Below are positions 1-4,908 of a DNA stretch of 8,043 nucleotides, piece after piece. This stretch comes from an uncultured Actinoplanes sp. GTDB taxonomy: Bacteria > Actinomycetota > Actinomycetes > Mycobacteriales > Micromonosporaceae. The stretch is taken from NCBI RefSeq assembly GCF_934643405.1, contig NZ_CAKUCL010000300.1, positions 1-8,043 on the forward strand, read 5' to 3'. The notes under the pieces are model-generated. The model saw only the letters and a program-made list of their open reading frames with translations, was not told the origin of the DNA and did no database searches. The position numbers and the translations under genes were made by a program. Position 1 is the stretch's first letter; every line of letters begins with the position of its first letter.

Positions 1-1
1 A

Positions 2-320
2 CGCAGCGCAATGCCCTTCGGCGAGCGCCCCGGCCCGGCCCCACGCAGCGCCATGCCGGACGGCGCTCCTCGATACGGCGAAACCCCTGGCCCGGCCGCT
101 CCCGGTGCCATGCCCGGCAGCGGCTCGCGCTACGGCGACACGCCCGCGCCGGCCCCCCGCAGCGCCATGCCCTTCGGCGAGCGGCCCGGCAGTGCTCCGC
201 GCAGCGGCATGCCCGACGGCGGCCGCCGAGGCGCGACACCGCCCGGCAGTGCTCCGCGCAGCGGCATGCCCTACAGCGATTCGCCCGGTACGGCACCCCG
301 CAGCGGAACCCCTTACGGTG
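2..320 (+). repeat. Degenerate coding repeats, Arg-Ser-x-Met-Pro type
   Basis: The codons for P-R-S-(A/G)-M-P recur at irregular spacing of 11 to about 35 residues through the first 100 visible residues. At the DNA level, positions 185-214 and 242-271 are identical over 30 bases, 57 bp apart. Positions 167-180 repeat the beginning at 11-24 (156 bp apart). All spacings are multiples of three, so the frame is kept. The block starts before the window. Confidence 0.8.
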
Positions 321-1702
321 GCGGCGCCTCTTACGGCGGCCCGGCGGCCGGCAATCCGTACGGCTCCGGTGCCGTCGCCCCGCGCAGCGCTCCCGGCTAC
401 GGCGGTTCGGCAGCGGCCGGCGGCATTCCGGCAGGCGCCCAGCGCAGCGGCATCCCGTACGGCGATGACCAGTACCGCGGTGGCCGCCGCCGCGCGGCCG
501 ACGACGACAACCCGCCACCGCCCGTCGGCCGGCGCGCCGCGCCTGATCCGGCCGCCTACGGACAGCCGGCAACCCCGGACGCGTGGCGCCGCGACGAACG
601 CCCGGACCGCGGCCTGGCCACGCCCGGCGACACTCCGGGCTGGTCGAGCGACCGCCGCCCCGGCGGCTACCAGAGCGACGTCAACGGCGCTCCGTCCCGC
701 GGCGACTGGCGCACCGACACCGGCCGGTCCACCCTTCCGGCAGGGCCGGGCGACTGGCGCACCGACACCGGCCGGCCGGCCCTTCCGGCAGGCCCAGGCG
801 ACTGGCGCACCGACACCGGTCCGGCCACCCCGGCACCCGGCACCGACTGGCGGACCGACACCGGCCGCGGCACGCCCGCACCCGGCACCGACTGGCGGAC
901 CGACACCGGCCGCGGCACGCCCGCACCCGGCACCGATTGGCGGACCGACACCGGCCGCGGCACGCCCGCACGGGGCACCGACTGGCACTCCGAACTGGAT
1001 GCGGGGCAAGCGCCCCCGCCCGGCGAACCGAACGGCTGGCCGGACGAGCCCGGCCGGGCCGCACGCCCCTATCGGGACAGCGCCGCCGGCGACTGGCGGA
1101 AGGACCTGTCCGACCAGAGCAACCTCGCCGAGGGTGAATCCCGGCGCTTCGGCACCTCGGACTACATTCCCTTTCGGTCGAGCGGCTCAGCCGCCGTCCC
1201 GAGGTCGTCGAACTTATCCTCCACCTCCACCTCGCTGATCTCCCCGGTGCCGCGGGAGCCGCGCGAGACGCCGGCCCGTCCGCCGCGGACCAGCAACGGA
1301 TATCAGGGGCTCTCCGGCTCCTACGAGCGCCGCGCGATGACGGGCGGCTTCCCCACGAGCCGGAGGAGCAACCTGCTCGATCCGGACGACGAGGAGGATG
1401 AACAGGAATCCGGCGGTCCGCTCGCCGCGGTCGGCTACACCGTCATCTGGTACGGCGTACCGGTCGTCCTGTTCCTCGGCTACATGCTCGTGACCGGCTC
1501 GCAGGCGCAGGCGCTCTCGACGCTCGGCAAGGCCGCGCCCCAGTTCGGCATCTCGCTGGTGCTCAGCGTCCTGGTGGCGGTCGGCATCCGCTGGGTGAGC
1601 AGCTCGTGGAAGGCGATCAGCGTCGGGCTGGCCGCGGCCGTCGTCGGTGGCGGTCTGGCCACCGTGCTGAGTTCCGCGATCACCGGCAACAGTCTGAGCT
1701 GA
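2..1702 (+). CDS. Repeat-rich low-complexity protein with three C-terminal membrane helices (5' partial)
   Basis: I do not recognise a named family. The frame is already open at the left edge: the codons before the ATG at position 11 continue the same repeat (R-S-A before M-P-F-G-E-R), so the true start is upstream. Numbering from that Met, residues 1-150 are degenerate Pro/Gly/Arg repeats around the pattern P-R-S-x-M-P-x-G. Residues 231-330 hold seven tandem 15-16-residue repeats built on D-W-R-T-D-T-G. Residues 370-455 are Ser/Arg/Pro-rich, and an acidic patch lies at 457-467. Hydrophobic segments at about 471-494, 511-529 and 534-556 look like three membrane helices, with the stop just after. 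The long N-terminal part is probably disordered, and likely cytoplasmic since no signal peptide is visible, though the true N-terminus is missing. The gene converges on rplI. Function is unknown; a membrane-tethered scaffold is one guess. Confidence 0.85.
   Translation, partial: RSAMPFGERPGPAPRSAMPDGAPRYGETPGPAAPGAMPGSGSRYGDTPAPAPRSAMPFGERPGSAPRSGMPDGGRRGATPPGSAPRSGMPYSDSPGTAPRSGTPYGGGASYGGPAAGNPYGSGAVAPRSAPGYGGSAAAGGIPAGAQRSGIPYGDDQYRGGRRRAADDDNPPPPVGRRAAPDPAAYGQPATPDAWRRDERPDRGLATPGDTPGWSSDRRPGGYQSDVNGAPSRGDWRTDTGRSTLPAGPGDWRTDTGRPALPAGPGDWRTDTGPATPAPGTDWRTDTGRGTPAPGTDWRTDTGRGTPAPGTDWRTDTGRGTPARGTDWHSELDAGQAPPPGEPNGWPDEPGRAARPYRDSAAGDWRKDLSDQSNLAEGESRRFGTSDYIPFRSSGSAAVPRSSNLSSTSTSLISPVPREPRETPARPPRTSNGYQGLSGSYERRAMTGGFPTSRRSNLLDPDDEEDEQESGGPLAAVGYTVIWYGVPVVLFLGYMLVTGSQAQALSTLGKAAPQFGISLVLSVLVAVGIRWVSSSWKAISVGLAAAVVGGGLATVLSSAITGNSLS
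701..985 (+). repeat. Tandem 48/45-bp coding repeats (seven Asp-Trp repeats)
   Basis: The Asp codon of each Asp-Trp unit lies at 704, 752, 800, 845, 890, 935 and 980. The spacing is therefore 48, 48, 45, 45, 45 and 45 bp. The first three copies form a 16-residue class (G-D-W-R-T-D-T-G plus a linker) and the later ones a 15-residue class. Copies starting at 845, 890 and 935 differ by hardly more than a GAC/GAT change, which suggests recent expansion by slippage or unequal recombination. The last copy is degenerate (D-W-H-S-E-L-D), and an isolated D-W-R-K-D occurs at about 1091. Confidence 0.93.
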
Positions 1703-1710
1703 ACCAGGGC

Positions 1711-1751
1711 AAACAAAACGGCGCGCCGGGCACGAGGCCCGACGCGCCGTT
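1711..1751 (-). terminator. Intrinsic terminator of the rpsF-rplI operon
   Basis: Positions 1717-1725 pair with 1743-1751 and, after a single C/A mismatch, 1727-1731 pairs with 1737-1741 around a 5-base loop. On the minus strand the hairpin is followed by TTTTGTTT (1718 down to 1711), which gives a U-tract. It sits 18 bp past the rplI stop. For the converging plus-strand gene the same hairpin has no U-tract, so any effect in that direction would depend on the stem alone. Confidence 0.85.
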
Positions 1752-1768
1752 CGCGTCCGGAAGACGGA

Positions 1769-2218
1769 TTACTTGGCGGCCACCACGTTCACCGGGAACG
1801 TCGCGGTCACCTCGGGGTGCAGCTTGACCTGGACGTTGTACGCCCCGGTGGTCTTGATGTGCCCCGGCAGCTCGAGCCGGCGACGGTCCAGCGACGGACC
1901 GCCGGCAGCCTTGACCGCATCCACGATCTCGGCCGGCGTGATCGAACCGAACAGACGGCCACCGTTGCCGGACCGCGCGCTCAGCGTCACCTTGAGGCCG
2001 GCGAGCTGGGCCTTGACCTCGTTGGCCTGGCCCAGGTCACGGATCTCGCGCGCGTCACGGGCCCGCTTGATGACCGCGACCTGCTTCTCGGCGCCCTTGC
2101 TCCACTGGATCGCGAAGCCCTGCGGCAGCAGGTAGTTACGGCCGTAGCCGTTCTTGACCTCGACGATGTCGCCGGGGGTGCCGAGACCCGACACCTCCTG
2201 GGTGAGGATGATCTTCAT
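1769..2218 (-). CDS. rplI: 50S ribosomal protein L9
   Basis: L9 binds 23S rRNA near the base of the L1 stalk and helps keep the reading frame. The 149 residues are the usual full length. The N-terminal RNA-binding domain spans about residues 1-50, with the family signature G-x-G-R-N-Y-L-L-P-x-G-x-A at 24-36. A charged connecting helix lies at about 42-75, and the C-terminal domain runs from about 78 to 149 and contains G-R-L-F-G-S-I-T (87-94). The ATG is supported by AGGAGG at 2228-2233, nine bases upstream, which overlaps the stop codon of rpsR. The 14-bp gap to rpsR suggests coupled translation. It is the last gene of the operon, and the terminator follows. Confidence 0.99.
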   Translation of the reverse strand: MKIILTQEVSGLGTPGDIVEVKNGYGRNYLLPQGFAIQWSKGAEKQVAVIKRARDAREIRDLGQANEVKAQLAGLKVTLSARSGNGGRLFGSITPAEIVDAVKAAGGPSLDRRRLELPGHIKTTGAYNVQVKLHPEVTATFPVNVVAAK

Positions 2219-2232
2219 ATCGGTGATCCTCC

Positions 2233-2472
2233 TCAGCGCGCCGTCGCCGTGTACGGCAGGAGCGCCATCTCACGGGCGTTCTTGACCGCGCGGGCGATCT
2301 GCCGCTGCTGCTGGGACGTCACCCCGGTGACCCGGCGGGCACGGATCTTGCCCCGGTCGGAGATGAACTTCCGCAGCAGGGCGGTGTCCTTGTAGTCGAT
2401 GTAGGTGATCCCGTCCTTGTCGAGCGGGTTCACCTTCTTCTTCGGCTTGCGAAGCGCCGCAGCCTTAGCCAT
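2233..2472 (-). CDS. rpsR: 30S ribosomal protein S18, zinc-ligand-free (C-minus) type
   Basis: S18 pairs with S6 on the platform of the small subunit. The 79 residues include the family core I-D-Y-K-D-T-A-L-L (25-33), G-K-I-R-A-R-R-V-T-G (41-50) and the C-terminal A-R-E-M-A-L-L-P-Y (66-74). The family occurs with zinc ligands (Cys-x2-Cys, then Cys-x2-His) and without them. Here the corresponding positions appear to be N15, D18, T52 and Q55, and the protein has no cysteine at all. The start is supported by AGGAG at 2481-2485, eight bases before the ATG. It lies 36 bp after ssb and 14 bp before rplI. A second, zinc-type rpsR elsewhere in the genome is possible but cannot be seen here. Confidence 0.98.
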   Translation of the reverse strand: MAKAAALRKPKKKVNPLDKDGITYIDYKDTALLRKFISDRGKIRARRVTGVTSQQQRQIARAVKNAREMALLPYTATAR

Positions 2473-2508
2473 TGCTCTTACTCCTGATGTCAGAGAAGCC
2501 CTGTCGGG

Positions 2509-3069
2509 CTAGAAGGGAGGCTCATCGTCGAACGAGGAGCTGTTGCCGCCGCCACCGCCGCCGGAGCGGCTGCCGGAGGCCGGAGCAGCCGTCGCCCACG
2601 GGTCGTCGAAGTTGTTGTTACCTCCGCCGCCACCGCTGGGCTGCCGGTTGCCGCCACCACCACCGCCGGAGGCGCCGAAGCCGCCGCCACCGCCGCCGCC
2701 GGAGCGACTCATCCGCTGCACCTTCGCCGTGGCGTACCGCAGCGACGGGCCGATCTCGTCGACCTCGAGCTCGTAGACGGTGCGCTTCTCTCCTTCGCGG
2801 GTCTCGTAAGACCGCTGGCGCAGCCGGCCCTGCACGATCACCCGAGCGCCACGCTGCAGCGACTCGGCGACGTGCTCGGCGGCGTCACGCCAGATGTTGC
2901 ACGCGAGGAAGAGTGGCTCGCCGTCTTTCCACTCGCCCGACTGACGGTCCAGGGTCCGCGGCGTGGACGCGATGCGGAACTTGGCAACCGCCGCACCCGA
3001 TGGGGTGAAGCGCAGCTCGGGGTCGTCGGTGAGGTTACCGACAACCGTGATGGTGGTTTCTCCTGCCAT
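2509..3069 (-). CDS. ssb: Single-stranded DNA-binding protein
   Basis: SSB coats single-stranded DNA in replication, repair and recombination and recruits partners through its C-terminal tip. Residues 1-115 form the OB fold, beginning T-I-T-V-V-G-N-L-T-D-D-P-E-L-R (6-20), with W47, F54 and W60 as likely base-stacking residues. A flexible tail follows with four poly-Gly tracts (124-130, 135-140, 146-150, 170-175). An internal F-D-D-P-W (154-158) precedes the acidic tip D-D-E-P-P-F (181-186), which is the partner-binding end. The length of 186 is typical for actinobacteria. GAGGAG at 3076-3081 lies six bases before the ATG. It is the second gene of the operon, but a 192-bp structured gap separates it from rpsF, so its expression may be set separately. 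Confidence 0.99.
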   Translation of the reverse strand: MAGETTITVVGNLTDDPELRFTPSGAAVAKFRIASTPRTLDRQSGEWKDGEPLFLACNIWRDAAEHVAESLQRGARVIVQGRLRQRSYETREGEKRTVYELEVDEIGPSLRYATAKVQRMSRSGGGGGGGFGASGGGGGGNRQPSGGGGGNNNFDDPWATAAPASGSRSGGGGGGNSSSFDDEPPF

Positions 3070-3090
3070 GATCTACTCCTCGCCGCTGTT

Positions 3091-3132
3091 CTCGTTCGTA
3101 GGAGGTTCTCAGAACCCCCTGACAAAAACGAG
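3091..3132 (-). promoter_or_regulatory. Composite hairpin upstream of the ssb ribosome-binding site
   Basis: Positions 3100-3109 pair with 3111-3120 except for one A/C mismatch, around a very small centre. An outer helix CTCGTT/AACGAG (3091-3096 with 3127-3132) encloses it. There is no U-tract on the minus strand, so it does not look like a terminator. In the transcript, the 3' arm carries CCUCCU (3105 to 3100), which could pair instead with AGGAG of the ssb ribosome-binding site (3080 to 3076). Two exclusive folds are therefore possible, one of which hides the ssb start. The pairing is visible; the regulatory role is inferred. Confidence 0.55.
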
Positions 3133-3138
3133 CTTCAT
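3109..3138 (-). CDS. Possible 9-codon leader ORF upstream of ssb
   Basis: ATG at 3138 opens a frame encoding M-K-L-V-F-V-R-G-F that stops with TGA at 3111-3109. AAGGTGA, the end of the last 41-bp repeat, lies six bases upstream and could serve as a ribosome-binding site. A ribosome on this ORF would cover the 5' arm of the hairpin at 3091-3132. No homology is recognised, and an ORF this short may occur by chance. Confidence 0.25.
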   Translation of the reverse strand: MKLVFVRGF

Positions 3139-3140
3139 CG

Positions 3141-3264
3141 GTTGTCACCTTGCAGTGCGGCGAAGCCGCCGAGGTAACTCAGTTGTCACCTTGCAGTGCG
3201 GCGAAGCCGCCGAGGTAACTCAGTTGTCACCTTGCAGTGCGGCGAAGCCGCCCAGGGTGATTCA
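3141..3264 (-). repeat. Three tandem 41-bp hairpin-forming repeats between rpsF and ssb
   Basis: Two exact copies (3141-3181 and 3182-3222) are followed by a third at 3223-3264, whose first 30 bases are identical and whose end diverges with one extra base. Read in the direction of transcription, every copy starts with TGA, and in the copy next to rpsF that TGA is the rpsF stop codon. Each transcript unit can form an inner stem GCGGC-UUC-GCCGC and an outer stem. In the two exact copies the outer stem is GUUACCU/AGGUGAC with one U-G wobble; in the rpsF-proximal copy it is UCACC/GGUGA with a C-G pair at that place. There are no unique spacers, and the period is not a multiple of three. Confidence 0.93.
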
Positions 3265-3552
3265 GCGGGTCTCGGGCCGGATGACCTTGGTGCGGAGGAT
3301 GGACTCGTTGAGCCGCAGCTGACGGTCCAGCTCAGCGACGGCCTCGGGGGTCGCCTGAAGGTCGACGACGGCGTAGATGCCCTCGGCCTTCTTGTTGATC
3401 TCAAACGAGAGCCGGCGACGGCCCCACACATCGAGCTTCTCCACCGAGCCACCCGCGGTCCGGATGACATTCAGGTACTGATCGAGCGACGGGGCTACGG
3501 TGCGCTCCTCGAGCGAAGGGTCGAGGATCACCATGAGTTCGTAATGACGCAA
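3262..3552 (-). CDS. rpsF: 30S ribosomal protein S6
   Basis: S6 binds 16S rRNA on the small-subunit platform together with S18. The 96 residues cover the whole ferredoxin-like fold: M-R-H-Y-E-L-M-V-I-L-D (1-11), the central W-G-R-R-R-L-S-F-E-I (43-52) and L-N-E-S-I-L-R-T-K-V (81-90). The start is TTG at 3552-3550. The S6 family normally begins M-R-x-Y-E, no ATG or GTG lies at that place, and a perfect AGGAGGTGA (3560-3568) stands seven bases upstream. It is the first gene of the operon. Its stop codon is shared with the first 41-bp repeat. Confidence 0.98.
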   Translation of the reverse strand: MRHYELMVILDPSLEERTVAPSLDQYLNVIRTAGGSVEKLDVWGRRRLSFEINKKAEGIYAVVDLQATPEAVAELDRQLRLNESILRTKVIRPETR

Positions 3553-3559
3553 GACTTTC

Positions 3560-3568
3560 TCACCTCCT
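3560..3568 (-). promoter_or_regulatory. rpsF ribosome-binding site (decides the TTG start)
   Basis: The minus strand reads AGGAGGTGA, a full match to the 3' end of 16S rRNA, seven bases before the TTG. The strong site may compensate for the weak start codon. Confidence 0.85.
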
Positions 3569-3580
3569 GTGGGCTATGCG

Positions 3581-3649
3581 GCCACGGTCTTTCCGTGGCA
3601 GGAGGTCTTGTGTCGTATCGCAACGAAAAGCCGTGGGCGGACCCACGGC
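3581..3649 (-). promoter_or_regulatory. rpsF 5' leader with two mutually complementary hairpins
   Basis: The first hairpin in the transcript pairs 3642-3649 with 3630-3637 (8 bp, 4-base loop), directly followed by UUUU (3629 to 3626), so it resembles an intrinsic terminator or attenuator. The second pairs 3593-3599 with 3581-3587 (7 bp, 5-base loop) and lies 12 bases before the ribosome-binding site. All four arms share the core CCGUGG or CCACGG, so the arms of one hairpin can also pair with those of the other. Feedback by the S6:S18 complex on its own leader is known in other bacteria. Whether this leader fits that motif cannot be judged by eye. Confidence 0.6.
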
Positions 3650-3667
3650 CACACTGCGAACCGGCCA

Positions 3668-3696
3668 AGCATACCCAGGCCACGACGGGCGACCAA
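3668..3696 (-). promoter_or_regulatory. rpsF: Candidate promoter of the rpsF-ssb-rpsR-rplI operon
   Basis: On the minus strand, TTGGTC (3696 to 3691) and TATGCT (3673 to 3668) are separated by exactly 17 bases. The -10 fits the actinobacterial TANNNT pattern; the -35 matches TTGACA only in part. It would give a leader of roughly 110 bases containing both hairpins. The -35 overlaps the T-tract of the upstream terminator. Confidence 0.45.
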
Positions 3697-3728
3697 AAGA
3701 AGGACCCCGCCGGATGACGGGGTCCTTC
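3695..3728 (-). terminator. Intrinsic terminator of the upstream exported-protein gene
   Basis: Positions 3699-3709 pair perfectly with 3718-3728 (11 bp, 8-base loop CCGGATGA on the plus strand). On the minus strand the stem is followed by TTTT (3698 to 3695). It lies about 110 bp after the stop at 3840 and just before the candidate rpsF promoter, so it probably insulates the two transcription units. Confidence 0.85.
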
Positions 3729-3737
3729 CTGGTGGAG

Positions 3738-3822
3738 CCGCGGGGCGTCCGATCCGCTTTCGCTGGGTGGGACCTGGGGAGGAACGACCACACCGATGAG
3801 GTTGGACGCGGCCGCCCCGCGG
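3738..3822. repeat. Long-range inverted repeat in the 3' untranslated region
   Basis: CCGCGGGGCG (3738-3747) is perfectly complementary to 3813-3822. An alternative alignment extends the helix by pairing CGTCC (3746-3750) with GGACG (3804-3808) around a bulge. It lies between the stop at 3840 and the terminator. No ORF or other feature explains this 110-bp stretch, and in GC-rich DNA some such pairing is expected by chance. Confidence 0.45.
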
Positions 3823-3839
3823 AGCTTGTAGGTCAGAGA

Positions 3840-4784
3840 CTACGCGAGTTTCGCCCGATTTGCACGTTGCGACACGATTGCCCGAATAGCCGCCGCTCCG
3901 ACGCCGAGCACGCACACCGAAGCGATCACCGCGAGCAGCCCGATCGGCGCGCCCTCGGGCATCGGCGCCATCGCCGCCACCGGCTCCGCCGCGGCGCTCT
4001 CGGTGGGCGGTGCGGCCGGCGCCGCCGCGTCACTCTCCCCGGCCACGGCCGGGAGGTCCGCCCGCGGCACGTCGGTGGCGAGCGTCCTGGCGTCCCCCGG
4101 CGGCATTCCGGCGAACGTGTGGGTGCGGTCCCCGGCCGTACGGGAGATGGCCTTGACCTTGGTCTTGGTCTTGGGTCTCGCGGTGGCACCACCCTGGGGC
4201 ATGGACGCCAGGGAAGAGGTGCGCAGGCCCGGCTGGTGCGCGCTCGACCGGCGAGCCGACGAGGGACGCTCGGCCGCGGATGCGGGGCCGGGCACCAGCG
4301 AACCGGACGGGTTACCGGACCCGGACGGCGCGATGGCCAGCGAGGCCTGGCCCCCGGACGGCGCCGGGGTCGGGTCGGGCATCGCCGCCGCGGACGGGGA
4401 GGCGGTGACCATGACCGGGCTCGTGTCGTCGCCCAGCGCGCAGTTGGGCTTGAGCACGACCGCCGTCGTGCCGCGGCGGAAGACCACGTCGGTGGCCGCG
4501 TCGTCCGGCAGGGTGCCCTTGGTGTCGCCGCCGAGTTCGAGCCGGGCGCTGTACCCGGTGCGGTTCACCACCCGGACCGTGCTGTCCGCGGGCACCGTCA
4601 TCGACTCGATGTCCGGCTGCGACCGGCAGGACAGGCCCAGCATGCTGCCGCCCTCGAAGGTCACCTGCCGGCCGGTCTCGCTGAGCTGTTCGGCGCTCGC
4701 CGTCCCGTTGGCCAGCATCGGCGCTCCGAAGATCAGCCCGCCCAGCGCGAGCGCCGTCATCCGGTATCGGAACTGCCGCGACAT
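3840..4784 (-). CDS. Exported protein with Pro/Ala/Ser-rich stalk and C-terminal membrane anchor
   Basis: The family is not recognised. The 314 residues begin with a signal peptide: basic start (R3, R6, R8), hydrophobic stretch 10-25, and a likely cut after A-S-A at about 31. Residues 33-128 look like a small beta-rich domain with only two cysteines, C53 and C115, which could form a disulfide outside the cell. The strand pattern faintly recalls a cupredoxin, but copper-ligand histidines are absent. A long Pro/Ala/Ser/Gly-rich stalk (130-278) contains a basic stretch (203-211). A single membrane helix (281-304) and a short basic tail (R307, R310, K312) end the protein, so the domain should face outward on a stalk. 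There is no LPxTG sortase motif. GGGAG lies seven bases before the ATG. It is monocistronic, with its own terminator, and is divergent from nfo. Confidence 0.88.
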   Translation of the reverse strand: MSRQFRYRMTALALGGLIFGAPMLANGTASAEQLSETGRQVTFEGGSMLGLSCRSQPDIESMTVPADSTVRVVNRTGYSARLELGGDTKGTLPDDAATDVVFRRGTTAVVLKPNCALGDDTSPVMVTASPSAAAMPDPTPAPSGGQASLAIAPSGSGNPSGSLVPGPASAAERPSSARRSSAHQPGLRTSSLASMPQGGATARPKTKTKVKAISRTAGDRTHTFAGMPPGDARTLATDVPRADLPAVAGESDAAAPAAPPTESAAAEPVAAMAPMPEGAPIGLLAVIASVCVLGVGAAAIRAIVSQRANRAKLA

Positions 4785-4879
4785 GCACCATCTCCCAGTT
4801 CGAGCCGGTCGGCCCGGCCGTCAGCGTGATACCTGGTGCTAACGAGCCCCGTCGGAGGGCGGTGACGCGCACCGCGAAA

Positions 4880-4908
4880 CCGTCGTATCCCCGTCGTAGT
4901 CTCGACCC
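4880..4908 (+). promoter_or_regulatory. nfo: Candidate nfo promoter giving a leaderless transcript
   Basis: TAGTCT (4897-4902) fits the actinobacterial -10 pattern TANNNT and ends six bases before the ATG at 4909. Transcription would thus begin at or next to the A of the start codon. No ribosome-binding site is visible in the bases before it. An 8-bp direct repeat CCGTCGTA (4880-4887 and 4891-4898) has an 11-bp period, about one helical turn, and runs into the -10. A related CCGTCGGA lies at 4849-4856. No good -35 is seen. Confidence 0.5.

Noticed and set aside
33..128. Copper-binding cupredoxin domain in the exported protein (numbers are residues of the gene at 3840-4784)
   Set aside because: The His and Met ligands of a type 1 copper site cannot be seen; only the strand pattern is vaguely similar.
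667..978. Repeat-bearing minus-strand frame opposite the Asp-Trp repeats
   Set aside because: Any frame through a 45/48-bp tandem array stays open and looks repetitive. The plus frame continues into membrane helices and a proper stop, so this is a shadow.
105..1238. Overlapping plus-strand frame rich in Ala, Pro and Arg
   Set aside because: It lies inside the repeat gene in another frame and shows no domain or ribosome-binding site.
2512..2700. Minus-strand poly-Gly tracts as an unusual repeat element
   Set aside because: They encode the Gly-rich flexible tail of SSB, which is normal for actinobacterial SSB proteins.
3103..3117. LexA/SOS box ahead of ssb
   Set aside because: The palindrome centre reads GTTC-TCA-GAAC, the reverse orientation of the actinobacterial GAAC-N4-GTTC box, and the spacing is wrong.
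3141..3264. CRISPR array
   Set aside because: The 41-bp units are directly adjacent with no unique spacers, there are only three, and no cas gene is near.
3699..3728. Attenuator inside the rpsF leader
   Set aside because: The candidate -10 (3668-3673) lies downstream of this hairpin in the direction of transcription, so it belongs to the preceding gene.
3576..4829. 417-codon open frame on the plus strand
   Set aside because: It is antisense to the exported-protein gene and to the terminator and promoter region. It is rich in Arg and Gly, with no recognisable domain, while the minus strand gives a signal peptide, a membrane anchor and a ribosome-binding site.
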